Positions 1-10,748 of a DNA stretch of 64,000 nt are shown here, piece after piece (the stretch's first letter is position 1; each line of letters opens with the position of its first letter). Both the position numbers and the translations under genes were made by a program. The notes beneath the pieces are model-generated. The model had not been told where the DNA came from and searched no databases. It saw only the letters and a program-made list of their open reading frames with translations. Origin of the DNA: Smallanthus sonchifolius (lineage: Eukaryota > Streptophyta > Magnoliopsida > Asterales > Asteraceae); NCBI GenBank assembly GCA_023525975.1, contig CM042023.1, positions 19,083,501-19,147,500 on the forward strand, written 5' to 3'.

Positions 1-506
1 AAGTTTCATACCAGGCTCTTGGGGCTTGATGTAAGCCATATAGAGCTTTGTCTAGTTTGAACACTTGGTTAGGATGTGCAGGATCTACAAAGCCTGGAGG
101 CTGTTTGACATATACTTCTTCACCAATCTTCCCATACAGAAAGGCACTCTTGACATCCATTTGATAGACCATGAAATTCTTGGATGCAGCATATGCCAGG
201 AAGAATCTGATAGCCTCTAGTCTGGCAACAGGAGCAAAGACTTCATCATAGTCAATTCCCTCTTCCTGAGTGTAGCCTTGAGCTACAAGTCTGGCTTTGT
301 TTTTTACTACAATGCCTCTCTCATCTTGCTTGTTCCTGAATACCTATCTTGTATCAATGGCAGATTGACCAGGTGGAAGATCAACCAGCTTCTAGACATC
401 ATGTCTCTTGAATTGCAGCAACTCTTCCTGCATTGCCTCAATCCAACTGTTGTGTTACAAAGCTTCATCTATCTTCTTTGGTTCCACCTGAGATAGAAAA
501 CATTAA
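1..506 (-). pseudogene. copia reverse transcriptase (RVT_2), N-terminal half
   Basis: Minus-strand translation gives typical copia RT blocks: NKARLVAQGYTQEEGIDY, then FAPVARLEAIR, MDVKSAFLYGKI, VKQPPGF and, at the window edge, LYGLHQAPRAWYE. This enzyme copies element RNA into DNA. A TAG stop lies at 344-346, where the family has a tryptophan just before VFRNK. The catalytic YVDD block would lie left of base 1. The part visible here is otherwise long and readable, which suggests moderate age. The family call is secure. Confidence 0.9.
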
Positions 507-1009
507 AACAAACCTATATTGGCCTCATGAGATTTGCTTCTTGTTAGAACTCTTTGGCGAACTTAGCCAATAATACTTTCCAGAGGATGTTTCTTGTTGA
601 CCCTTTGTGATGGTACCACCTCCAGCTGTATACTTGCTCAAGATTGCTTTGATTTTGATCAGGGATTTCTTCATTCATGGTTGAAGAGTCTTCAAGATCA
701 ACAACTACATCAGTATCATCAGCAATGGTATTTGCAGCATCTACAGCATTTACTGAAGAGTCTTCATTCAATTTTTCATTTTCAAACATGCTGCTGCTGG
801 TGACATTAGAGAGTGTGGTTCTGGCTGCACTTGCTTCAATGGCTTCCATAACAAATGGAGGATCAATGGATGGTCTTCTCAGACTGATAGAAGATTTTGG
901 AAAATCTAGTCTGTAGTCAGAGGAGGTGGAAGCAGGTGCTTGAGAAGAGGAAGACTCCTTATTTAAGAAGATAAGAGGCTCAAATATTTGGGTGAAGGAG
1001 TCTATGTCA
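507..1009 (-). pseudogene. copia spacer between integrase and RT
   Basis: An acidic, serine-rich stretch (544-849, with DDTDVVVDLEDSS) followed by a frame change fits the poorly conserved linker between integrase and reverse transcriptase in copia polyproteins. The expected block before RT is readable only by switching frame near 560-640, so at least one frameshift is present. No catalytic function is expected from this part. The assignment rests mainly on position between two recognised domains. Confidence 0.6.
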
Positions 1010-1418
1010 AAAAGCCAGTTTGGGCCTTTTCCCTATTCACAGACAATGTGTTCTCTGCATTCCACATTGACTGATTCTTCCACAATTCTGGTTCTTGAGT
1101 TGAATACTCTGTAGGCCTTGGATTGAGAGGAATAGCCCACAAAATATCCTTCATCAGATTTGGCACCAAACTTAGGAATAACCCCATGTGTGATCAGAAT
1201 TGTGCATGGACATCCAAAAGGTTTTAGAAATCCAATGTATGGAACCATAGTTCATAGGGTGTCTTATTGAGAGGCTTGACTATGAGAACTCTATTTTGCA
1301 CATAGCAGGATGTGCTTACTGCTTCTGCTCAAAATGTGAGAGGCAGTTTTGAGTCAGCCAACATAGATCTTGCTGACTCAATTAGAGTTCTATTTCTTTT
1401 TCAGCAACTCCGTTCTGT
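1010..1418 (-). pseudogene. copia integrase C-terminal region, copy 1
   Basis: Minus-strand residues VPYIGFLKPFGCPC and KSDEGYFVGYSSQSKAYRVFN match the C-terminal part of copia integrase. Bases 1132-1418 are nearly the same as 3916-4172 (copy 2). Copy 1 lacks 9 bases at the GGAAC repeat near 1246, which copy 2 keeps. Copy 1 keeps about 36 bases near 1277-1315 that copy 2 has lost. Similarity to copy 2 stops sharply at about 1418, the left edge of the interrupting block. Confidence 0.8.
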
Positions 1419-2758
1419 ATTTTTGTTTGGTTTAAAGACCTTAATTTTCAAAATCAAATAATAAAGCAAATGTGAAATTGAAGAACCAGACCTCGGGGAA
1501 CCGCCCTAAAAGACACAAGGGGAAAAAGTAAATTAAAACCGCCTTAAAATAACAGGGGAAAGAACATGCACCAACCAAGTGGACCAACCAAATGAAACTA
1601 CTATTCATTCTATTTCAAAATGTACATGGTATATAATATAAAGAATACTTGAATTGGTGATATTATATATCAAAACCAATCTCAAGCCCAACGGTTTAAA
1701 CTCGCTTTAAGCCGCCGGATGCCGCGGCTATCAGTCCAAGAAGCAGCGGGCTTAAGTTTTTTTTCCACACAGAATGTGTGGTTGAGAAATGATTCCCCAG
1801 TTCCTCTTTTTTTAGGGTTCTTTAAAGAACCTTCCTCTGTCATTATATTATATTATATATATATAGTCGCCTCAACTTGAGCCCGCACTTAGGGAGGCCA
1901 TTTCCCGAGAGGTCGTACTCAATATGAAGGACTTACTGCCCAACATGTTCACTGAAGCGTTGAAGAAAAGTAAAGTGGATGAGAAAGATCACTATGATGA
2001 AATGGTTTATGATAGTAATGGGTATGGAGTGGGACGGGTTGCTTATGGGTGCAACTATATACAACATTTTCATACAATTTACACAACAGTTCCATATACT
2101 TGTAAAGATTAAATGGCTCTCATATGTTGCAATGGTTTATTTTTCACTCATTCAAAAGTCCCACTCAATACAACATTTACACAACCATTAACTTTTCTAA
2201 GCCAAAGGTAGTACATTAATAGATCTATTGGTTTGATAAACTCATCCGATACTCGGGTTGGTGCACTCCAACCAACTTCGGGGTTCCTATGTAGGGAGTT
2301 GGATGTTAGAAATCCGTCAGCAAGTAACAACAGTGGTATTCAACAGTTTGACGTCCTCGTGGAGTCAGACATCAGAGGGCGTGGTATTCAGTCATTAGGA
2401 TTGGTTGTGGACGACATGTATTCGAATTTAATTACTTGTATATCTTGAACTTGTTCATGATTTGTGCCACTCTATGATTAGAATTGCTTATCAAAACCTA
2501 TGAACTTACCAACTTTATAGTTGACCCGTTTTAGTCTGTTTTTCAAGTAATGGAAACTAGATATATGATGACTTTCCATGCTAGGATCAGGAAGGAGACC
2601 TAGTTAATGAAATTTGGAAATCATTGTTTATGTTTACGTATTTGTGGAACAAGTTTGTGAAAACAATTTAATTAATATAATGCTTTGGTTTTTCTTTATC
2701 CCAAGTGTATGGTTCAATTTCGTCGCTCCCTTGTGTTTCCGCTTTAGGGGGTGTGACA
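1419..2758. other. unclassified repeat mosaic ending in an LTR 3' terminus
   Basis: No gene is recognised. The right end reads CTTTAGGGGGTGTGACA and stops at 2758, matching the 3' terminus style of the solo LTR at 26001-28768, so at least the right part is probably a truncated plus-strand LTR. A 16-base perfect palindrome lies at 1816-1831 and a TA-rich run near 1843-1864. A 62-codon ORF at 1924-2112 matches nothing known to me. The left boundary with copia is sharp. Confidence 0.4.
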
Positions 2759-2868
2759 ATCGAAAACCAAACTTGGCCTCCTTTGTTGCTAATAATTCTT
2801 TTGGCGTTTTAGTTAAGGTCGTGAACTGTACCTGCTTCGACCTATTATAAGATCCTGGTGTCTTGAAC
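2759..2868 (-). pseudogene. Tat-like Ty3/gypsy gag fragment
   Basis: Minus-strand translation contains VQFTTLTKTPKELLATKEA. This resembles the block found just before the zinc knuckle in Tat/Ogre-type gag proteins (usually TPLTKTPKEILA). Only about 36 codons survive between the LTR end at 2758 and the LTR start at 2869. The same kind of element is represented by its gag N-terminus at 16490-17560, so this may be another piece of the same host copy. Confidence 0.6.
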
Positions 2869-3915
2869 TGTAACATCCCGAAAACCTGACTCGCTTAATG
2901 GGTCGAGGGACGGGCCGAAGGAAAGAACGAAAAAGGAAAAGGGAAGAGAAATGGGATTGGGCCCATTAGGGGCATGGGAAGAGGGTTAAAGGCCTGAGAT
3001 GCTGCCCTAGCCAGCCACCATCATCCTCATTTGCTCTAAATTCTTAGAGAGAGAGAGCTTTCTAGAGAGAGAAAGTCAAGAAATTAGTTGTTTTGTTTCA
3101 AGATCTGCTCCAAAGGCTTTCTCCTATGTTAGTGAAGAAGAATACACGAAGAAACGTTCGATTTGAGGTATGGATCGAACCTAAAACCTATTATTTTCAG
3201 TTTAAATTGGTTTTGGGGTAAAACTAGGGTTTTCATCTCAAAGTAACGATTTTTACGTGTAAAATGGGATGTAAAGCCCAGATTTATGATTATGGAAGTT
3301 AAACAAACGTTTTGGACGTAAAAAGTTACGAACTTGGGTGGAAAACGGGCCTGTTTGGAGATGATATTCATTAGGCGACACTGCCAATGTCGCCACCTTC
3401 AAGTAGCGACACTTGACGGGGATGAGGCTGGGGTGATGGCGATGTGCCCAAGAAATCCAATAATTGGACACGTGTCATTCCTTGGCGACACTAGGTGTGT
3501 CGCCAAAGACATTTGGCGACACTAAGGTGGGCGACAGTTGAGTTCCACGATACTAAATCCAGAACGCAAGTTCTGGCGACGCTATGAGTGTGCCTGGCGA
3601 CACTAAAGTTGTCCAGGAGACACTGTCAGGCGACACTAGTGTTAATGATGGGATTTCACGTGTTGACATATGTGCAGATCAGGTAAGAAGTTAACACCAA
3701 CTAGACATCTGATTCAGGTTAAGTTATGAACAAACAGGTGAGTCAAGAATCCCTATTTACACGTTTCTAGGGGGATGTGCATACTTAATGAATGTTTATG
3801 AAAGGAAGGATGAAATGAAATGAAACGTAATGTTTACGAATTAACGGTTTTCGAAAGAAACGATGTTTGAAACAAGAACGTTTACGAAATGAATGTTTAC
3901 GAAGTTAATGATGTA
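2869..3915 (+). mobile_element. Tekay-like Ty3/gypsy LTR, 5' part only
   Basis: It starts TGTAACATCCCG and parallels the complete LTR at 53114-55232: a CTCATTTGCT block, an AGAGAGAG leader, a donor-like GT at 3168, a hairpin array, CAGGTGAGT at 3735-3743 and a GTGCATACTTA block near 3777. It is cut off at 3915, where copia sequence resumes. No target duplication can be tested because the 3' end is missing. Confidence 0.75.
3374..3635 (+). repeat. GGCGACAC hairpin array inside LTR
   Basis: The word GGCGACACT and its complement recur at least eight times. Inverted pairs include GGCGACA (3374-3380) with TGTCGCC (3388-3394), and TTGGCGACAC (3482-3491) with GTGTCGCCAA (3497-3506), a perfect 10-bp stem with a 5-base loop. 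Position in the LTR matches the GCGAAACT array in the solo LTR at 53114-55232. Confidence 0.85.
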
Positions 3916-4604
3916 GCGCACAAAATATCCTTCATCAGATTTGGCACCAAACTTAGGAAGAACCCCATGTGTGATCAGAATTGTGCATGGACATCCAAAA
4001 GGTTTTAGAAATCCAATGTATGGAACTCTTTGGAACCATAGTTCATAGGGTGTCTTGTTGAGAGGCTTACTGCTTCTGCCCAAAATGTGAGAGGCAGGTT
4101 TGAGTCAGCCAACATAGATCTTGCTGACTCAATTAGAGTTCTGTTTCTTCTTTCAGCAACTCCATTTTGTTGAGGAGTTCTTGGAGCACTGTATTGCCTT
4201 TCAATTCCCTTGCTCTCACAGAAACAGTTCAAATTGTGGTTCTTGAACTCTGTGCCCTGATCACACCTTATGATCTTCACCTTCTGATTGCTTTGATTCT
4301 CTACCTTAAGGATGTAGGATTTAATGATCTCAGCAATTTCATCTTTAGTTCTCAAGAAGTATACCCATGAGAATCTGGTGTAGTCATCAGTTATCACCAG
4401 ACAGTATGACTTCTTGCCCATTGACATAATATTTGTAGGACCATAGAGATCCATATGCAGCAGCTGTAGTGGAGTATCATTGGTATTCAAAGTCTTGGGC
4501 TTGTGAGAACTCTTGTGTTGCTTCCCTTTCAAACAAGCAATGCAGTGATCTTCTAGCTGGAATTCTTTATCAGGAAGCCCTCTGACAAGATTGTCCTTCA
4601 CCAA
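3916..4604 (-). pseudogene. copia integrase with pre-integrase zinc site, copy 2
   Basis: The minus-strand reading shows CIACLKGKQHKSS (second half of the HHCC zinc site), HMDLYGP, RCDQGTEF and QNGVAERRNRT, which carry the three acidic residues of the D,D,E catalytic triad. The enzyme joins element DNA to the host chromosome. The readable frame runs from 4604 to about 4070, then shifts. About 36 bases present in copy 1 have been lost here between GCTT repeats. Sequence ends sharply at 3916 against the gypsy LTR fragment. Confidence 0.9.
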
Positions 4605-4633
4605 TTTGTTGATGGTTTTGATGTTAACGTGGC

Positions 4634-5200
4634 TTAGTCTCCTGTGCCAGAGAGCTGATTCATCAACTGAGGCTTTTGACAGAAACAGGATACACTCCCA
4701 GATGGAGTGACCTCATTCATGTCAAGCACATAGAGATTTTCTTTTCTCTGAGCAGTTAATAAAATCTTCTCTAGAGGAGGTTTGGATAAGCCAGGAGATA
4801 GTACAAAGCATTCTTTGTCTGTGAAGAGCATCCAATGCTTTTGATCACAGACCTGGGAAACACTCATGAGATTGAAGTCCAATTCTTTGACATAGTTGAC
4901 CTTATTAATACTCATTCTTTCATTTGACACAGTCCCTTGTCCAGTAATAGATCCTCCTTTTGAGTCACTTCCAAAGGCAACATATCCTCCATTGAAGTGT
5001 CTGAAGTTGGAGAGGATTGATCTGTTGCCTGTCATGTTCCTGGAACAACCACTGTCAACCACCCAAGTGTTATTCTGTGACCTGGCTGCCCCTGCACATG
5101 AGAGAGATCTAGTTAGTGGGAGGAATCTAAGAGCTTGTATCCTTGAATAAAAGGGTTCTTGGAATATCAGATTCAGCATGTGTGCATTCAACCGAAACAA
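4634..5200 (-). pseudogene. copia aspartic protease and pre-integrase domain
   Basis: Minus-strand residues NNTWVVDSGCSRNMTGN carry the DSG catalytic motif of copia protease, with VNYVKELDFNLMSVSQVCD and the GAG-pre-integrase segment after it. The protease cuts the polyprotein. The upstream gag reading frame ends at 5127 in a different frame, with about 70 bases of overlap, so a frameshift separates gag from protease. A stop near 4634 separates this part from the integrase frame. Confidence 0.88.
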
Positions 5201-6146
5201 TGATGATTCTTGGAGGGATAGAAACTGGGATCTTGGCTCTCCATTGCTGAGGAGATGGTTTTCCAGTTCTTTTTGCTCTGTCAGCAGCTGATGTTGCTTT
5301 GGCTGCGGATGAATTTGCTTTATCAGCAGCAGATTTTGCTGCTGATGACTTTAGCTTATCAGCAGCCGATTTTGTTGCTGCTGAGGACTTTGGCTTATCA
5401 GCAGTAGATTTTGTTGATGGTTTTGCTTGAGCAGCAGCAGACTTGGTTGCTGCTGAAGGCTTTGGTTTCTTGGGCTTGGCTTGATTACCAACATTTTTGC
5501 TAGCTGCTGATGGTTCAACAACCAATGTATGCTTATTCTTCTTTACCTTGTTGATGGAGGGCTTCTCTATAGAGGTTCTCATGCTGATAGGCTTTCGTTT
5601 AGGAGAGGCTTGATCAAGGATCTGGTTGAAGGGATTAAAGTCATAATTTGCAGCAAAGTGGTCTGATTCACCACAGATTATGTAAGATTGTTGAGGCTTT
5701 GGCAGCTGCTTCCTTGGTGGGGAAAGAGAGTTTCTGAAATGAGTTGCCTTGGCTCCAGAACTCCTTACCTTTCTGTTCTTGTGTGTCTTCTCAAAAGCAT
5801 GTTGTTTGAGGTTTCTTTGCTGCTGAAGGTAGTAGAAGCAGGTGCTGGCAATGTGGTTGTATTTTCCACAGACAAAGCATGATTTGGCCAGTTTGTCCCT
5901 TGAAAGGTAAATATAGTCCTTTCTTTTGAATAGGTCTTTAAAGTTCCAAGGGTGAGCTTTGTTGTGCTCAAAGGTGGCCTCTTCCAATGTCTTTTGAACA
6001 TATGGAATTCTTTCTCCAGGCGCATGACATATGTCAAACACCTTTCTTTGAGGCTTTGAGTTGTTGGAGGTTGAAGACTGCCCATTTTCAACATTTAGCT
6101 TTCTTCCTTCTGAAGGATAGCTGATTTTGATTTGTTTGAAAGGCAT
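5127..6146 (-). pseudogene. copia gag C-terminal part with zinc knuckle and Ala/Lys-rich tail
   Basis: CFVCGKYNHIASTC is a CCHC-type nucleic-acid binding knuckle, and a second, degraded one follows (ICGESDHFAANYD). After it comes about 100 residues built from repeats of SAADK, SAATK and AKPK, rich in alanine, lysine and serine and resembling a linker-histone tail. That region is encoded by GCTGCTGAT-type repeats (minus strand, about 5270-5480). It sits just before the protease. The stretch is open for 339 codons, unusually well kept for this element. Confidence 0.8.
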
Positions 6147-6296
6147 AGGAACCGGGACAGCTGGTAAAGGGACAAGAGTACTTGTTTCAATGACTTCAAG
6201 AACAGGCAGTGCAGGTATTTGTACTGGTGATGAGGCCTCCTCAGTTTTAGTGGACTCTGAGCAAGTTGACTCAGATTCTGACGAGGTAGTGCATTC

Positions 6297-7475
6297 TTAT
6301 ACCAATGGTTCATATCTTGAAGGATCAAGATCTCGGTTGGCCTTTTCAAGATTTGAGAGATTGAAGCTTGGTTCATGGATGGAAACGTAGTCAGCAGGAG
6401 TTGCAAAGGCTTGATATTGTTCAGCATGATACCCCAGACCAATTTTTACCTTGTCATGAATTTGATCATCCAAAAGTCTTTGCAGCTTTTTGGATGCAAA
6501 TTCATATTTGTCAACATGAACTTTCTGTTCTGCCAATTCTGCTCTGGTAGCTTTTAATCTAGCCAGTAGATCATCAATCTGAGTTTCAAGATTGGTTTGT
6601 TCATGTTTTAGTAATGAAATTTCTTTCTTTAGGCAGTTAAATTTTTCTTTATAACTGTTTTCTACTTTTGTGAATTCAGATTTCATTTGATGAAACTCTT
6701 CATTTTGATCTACAAGGTTTTGATTATGCTTTTTGTAGTCTAACACCTTATCAATACAAGCTTGGGAACAGAGATGTTCATATACCTGAGGGGGTATCTT
6801 AGTTGTGTCTGCCATAAGAGCTTGGTTGTTAGCAGGCAAATCTTCATACTGGAAGCTCCAGTCAAAGTCAGAAGTTCCAACGGCTTCACAAGCTGCAGTT
6901 TGAGCTGGAGGAGTAGCTTGTTGCTGTTGTTGTCTTGGTTGGGCTTGGTGAGCTTGTCTTGATTGAGGAGCTGCTGGGTTTATATCTAATGAGTTTGCTG
7001 CTAGGTTTGCCCTTGGTGCCTTGCATTCTCTAGCAAAATGACCCAGTTGGTTACAGTTGTAACATCTTAATTTTCTTTTATCCAAGCCAACTCTGTTGTT
7101 GGAGTTTTTACTTGGAATGGGTCTTCCGGTTCTAGAGTAGAACCTTTTTGCTCTTATAGATAGCATAGCAAACGAGTGTTGTATGTCCATTTCTTCTAAG
7201 TCATCTAGATGGAAGCATTCCAGATCTTCCTTGATAAAGGACATGTTGCTTGAGTTTTCAGAAACAAAAGCAGCAGAGGTTGAGGTTTGAGGAGGAGCTT
7301 CTAGGAGAAATGGTGATATGTTTGTTTGAGAGGTTGGAGTTTGGGGATGAGTGATGATGGGAGGATAATAGTTGCTTGAACTAGGACCTGAGTGGTCAGA
7401 ATCGAGGACAGAGGAGGTGGTGGTGGATGTTGAGGCTGTTTGGTAGCTTGAGCTTCTTTCTTTTGCCTGAATCAT
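6297..7475 (-). pseudogene. copia gag middle part with CCHC knuckle and coiled coil
   Basis: The motif CYNCNQLGHFAREC is a perfect CCHC zinc knuckle. It is followed by a Gln-rich stretch and then a long region with coiled-coil character (repeated EFHQMKSEFTKVENSYKEKF and LKKEISLLKHEQTNLE), typical of large copia gag proteins that assemble particles. About 30 codons with three stops separate it from the gag N-terminus at 7569. The following frame (5127-6146) continues after a shift near 6300. Confidence 0.85.
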
Positions 7476-7568
7476 CTATAGATCATATCTTTTTAGCATT
7501 CCAAAGAGCTCAGTCAACTGGAGAGTCTTCAGATTCTAAGTTCTTCTAATGGACACTGTGTAGAGTGT

Positions 7569-8129
7569 TCAGCAACTCGGTAGAGACCTGATGAATTTCT
7601 TGAGAATATCTTCATTCTCCAGTTTCACCTTTGAGCACTGCAGCTCACCTACAAGATAGGTAAATCTGTTATATAAAACCGTTAGAGACTCACCTTCCTT
7701 CCAGACAAAGTTTTCATATTGCTGCTTCAGAATATCTCTTCTGTTTTCTTTGACTTCTTCTGAACCATCAAACATTTTTTCAAGAGCCTCCCATAGCTCC
7801 TTTGCAGTTTTATAACCTCTGAAGTTATGAAAAACTTCATTTGGTAAGCACATCTGGATGGCTCCCAAGGCTTTTAAGTCTACCTCCATTTTCTTGATGT
7901 CTTCATCAAAGTACTTAGAGGGTTCTTTGGGAACCAGTGCACCTCCGGAATCAGCAGAGGACACCATAGGTATGTATGGTCCATCTTTAATGGATTTCCA
8001 CATCCCATATTCCTGATAGCAGAAGAAGCTTTCCATTCTGTTCTTCCACATATCGTAGTCTTCCCCAGACACCAGTCTTGGTGGTCTGTTGATGCTTCCA
8101 ATATCTTCAAATCCATTGTTTTGAGCCAT
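7569..8129 (-). pseudogene. copia gag N-terminal domain (UBN2 type)
   Basis: It starts MAQNNGFEDIGS and contains PRLVSGEDYDMWKNRMESFF, AKELWEALEKMFDG and ENFVWKEGESLTVLYNRF, which are diagnostic of the copia gag (UBN2) domain. The ATG at 8127-8129 lies about 100 bases downstream of the primer site, as expected for the first codon of the element. The frame stops at FIRSLPSC, where a tryptophan codon followed by more gag is expected, so the protein is truncated. Confidence 0.88.
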
Positions 8130-8232
8130 TTTGTTTTGATTGTGATAGTGAGAGACTTTAACAAAGAGATAGTTTAGAATAGAACGGAATAATGATTAAA
8201 CAAGTGTGAGTTTGTTTAATCTGTGAGCCAAA

Positions 8233-8244
8233 GCTCTGATACCA
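8233..8244 (-). other. primer binding site, initiator Met tRNA
   Basis: The minus-strand TGGTATCAGAGC is complementary to the 3' end of plant initiator methionine tRNA, the usual primer for copia reverse transcription. It lies two bases inside the LTR edge at 8247. Confidence 0.92.
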
Positions 8245-8246
8245 CT

Positions 8247-9039
8247 TGTAGGATCGGTAAATACAAGATGGTTCTATTCCAATTGAGATTGGCGGAAACA
8301 ATCACAACTTAATCAAAGTAAACAAGTAAACACAAGAAGTACTGATAAATGCAATTTGTATTAAGCTTCAATGGTTACAAGATTATAGAGAAAAACTCTA
8401 AGAAAAGCACTAAGATACAATGACTCTAAGTACTACTTGTATAGTAACTTAGAATCAAGACAGACCCTTGATTATAAGGATCAGATCTAACGCAAACCGT
8501 TAATCTTGTATTGAATATATTCTACGTATAATGACAATAAACACTATAAAGGTTAACTTTACTCAAACGTCTTCTTAGGCATCATTACTTGAATGCTTGG
8601 AGAAGAGCGTTGTAGTGCTTTATTGTCTGCACCAGTGACATTCTTTCTGCATGGAGTGTGTCAGTGGTGTAGCCGAAAGTTGTCAGTGGTAATGGTTGCT
8701 TTTGCTTTTGCAAGGCTGGTCAGCTGCAACGTTTGATTTTCAATGGATGAATAACTATCAGCAGCAGAGTTGTTGATCAGAAGCAAGATGCAACCATCCA
8801 AAGCTGCGAATGATTTGCCTATCAGCAGCATCAAGTGTTGATGCTGCTAAGAAGCCTATCCGCAGCAACTCTGGTCTTCAGCAGATATGGCTATCCGCAG
8901 CAGATTTGTTCTTCAGCAGAAGAACAAGTATCCGCTATAGATAAGCTTATCCGCAGCAGTTTGTTGGTCAGCAGCAAACTCTGAGATCAACAGCATTTGT
9001 ACTTAGAGAATTGTGTAGCCATCAGTCTTTATTTCTACA
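8247..9039 (-). mobile_element. copia 5' LTR (793 bp)
   Basis: In plus orientation it starts TGTAGGATC and ends TTTCTACA, giving the TG...CA ends and short inverted termini of an LTR; the primer site adjoins it. It carries more than ten CAGCAG or CCGCAGCAG words between about 8755 and 8995, often as TATCAGCAGC or TATCCGCAGC. The matching 3' LTR and target duplication are outside the window. Confidence 0.88.
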
Positions 9040-10748
9040 AACGTGAGTTCATACTAAATGTAATCTTTGATGTGATGTTAGAGCTTGGTTGATTAGACTG
9101 TATGAGTAGACCTGTGTAGACATGAGTTTTGGTTAATTGTGTGTGTTTACGGTCTTAAGATAGTGTCACCTATGTGTTATGTTTAGATGATGTTTGAAGT
9201 GTAAGGGGTGTTTTGCACCTTGTGTAACTGTTCAGGACGAGGTCCTATGGGAAATCTTGAGTATACATCTTTAGTATGTATAAATGTTTAGGACGAGGTC
9301 CTGTGGAAAATTGTAGTTACATACCTTATGTCTAGGTATACATGTTCAGGACCAGATCCTGTGGAGAAATAAGATATTTTATATCTTGTGTGTATGAATG
9401 TTTAGGGTGATGTTTTGTGTCTAGACTAAGTAGTGTGTCGTCTTGAAGTATGGGTACGACCGAGTAAACTCTGTGTGAGTATATGATGACGTGTGGCAGG
9501 GGCTACCATTGTAGTGAGTAAGAGATAAGGTTTAGGAGTTTGTGTGTCTATAAATGACGAGGTCATCTTGTATGCACGTAGATTTACTCAGATCTAGCAG
9601 TTGTGTGTGTGCACGTGATGTGTGTTTAGATTTTAGGGTTACTAGTACATGTGTAGAACATTGTGTGTTCTGTAGAAATGTGTGTCAGTGTGTGTCCTTG
9701 TAGTACACGCTTAGTTGTGCATGGGACAGATGGTCAGTGTGCTCAAGTATAGTATTTCTATCTTGACGATTTTCTCGACGTTGATACATCAAGGTGATGC
9801 GAGTAGTTTTGACGTCTTTCTAGACGATCAGTGAGGTGCTCTTATGAGATGCCTACACTAATATCTCGGGGATTTGGAGCACGAAGCCAATGGGCGGAGC
9901 TGTGAGAGTAGATGTTAAAAGCGTTTATGTAGACGCTTGACCAGAAAGGTTAGGATGAGATCAAGGTGATGACGCTGAAGATTCAACACGGGGTTAACGA
10001 GGTGACGAAGGACCTTCATGGAACACGTTCCATATGCGGGATTCAGTCGAGGTGAGATACTAGAGGAATAGGGATGTTTTCCCTGAACGAGACAACGGAT
10101 AGCTGAGGCCTGTGAGCAGACGGACTTCATGTTCGTACATTATAAATGAGACGCGGTCGGTGATCATATGGTAATAGTAGAGCATTAATGAGAAAAGCAA
10201 AACTTATGAGAGGTACGTGCAGGATTGCACATAAGTGACTAGGAAAGAGATGCCTACGCTGATAAATTTAAGGCTAGCTTAAAGTGAGCTCCAGTGGAGC
10301 ATTCAGGTGAAGCAAGTGTTTTGATGTCAAGACAGACAGAACAGATGTAACAGAGCTCTGGAGAAAACATCGAGAGCTGATGAAGATGACCCTAACGTTG
10401 GGTGTACATGCATACTTAAAGGACGTATTGCGCAGATGATAGTGAAGTACAAAGATATGTTGGTAGAGAAATCTTGTAGAAACCAGTGTAGCTTGAGCAA
10501 GCTTCTAGAGATTATCAGGAGCCGTAAGCGGAAATGCAATTGTGCCAAGTAACCAGACAATTGGCAGCATTGTGCTACGTAGTACTAGGAATACAACGTA
10601 CGACATTTTTAAGAACATTAAGAGCGAAAAGGTATTGTCAAGGACAATGACAGTGAAACCTTCATGAAAGGGTTAGTAATAGAGGCAATCACAGATGGCA
10701 ACTTCTAGCAAGTGCTTGGATAGCGAGAGTTGGATATGCGGCTGTATG
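9040..10748 (+). other. degenerate interior of a gypsy element, no coding left
   Basis: No protein domain is readable. The block is G/T-rich and contains a degenerate tandem repeat at 9229-9430. It is joined to 13564-13819 once the solo LTR at 10749-13563 is removed, and that piece ends in a polypurine tract before an LTR, so this block is most simply interior or untranslated DNA of the same plus-strand gypsy copy. Confidence 0.5.
9229..9430 (+). repeat. degenerate 57-bp tandem repeat, about 3.5 copies
   Basis: Units start TGTTCAGGACGAGGTCCT or a close variant at 9229, 9285, 9343 and 9399, a period of 56-58 bases. The core AGGACGAGGTCCT of units 1 and 2 is a 5-bp palindrome with a 3-base centre. 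Confidence 0.85.

Larger units (their letters stand above)
1..9039 (-). mobile_element. Ty1/copia LTR retrotransposon, decayed, 3' end beyond window
   Basis: Read on the minus strand the order is 5' LTR (8247-9039), initiator-Met primer site, gag with zinc knuckles, DSG protease, integrase, then reverse transcriptase, the copia order. The 3' LTR must lie left of base 1. Stops and frame changes occur in every domain, so the copy cannot make a polyprotein. It is interrupted by about 2.5 kb of other elements (1419-3915), and the integrase segment at that break is present on both sides. The right flank (9040 onward) is gypsy-derived DNA, so the element probably inserted into an older gypsy copy. 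Lineage within copia was not assigned. Confidence 0.88.

Noticed and set aside
1816..1831. 16-base palindrome GGTTCTTTAAAGAACC
   Set aside because: Isolated, AT-centred and without partner sites; a single short palindrome is expected by chance in 64 kb of repeats.
1924..2112. 62-codon ORF MKDLLPNMFTEALKKSKVDE...
   Set aside because: Hydrophilic and gene-like at the start, but no family is recognised, it has no supporting signals and it sits in repeat mosaic.
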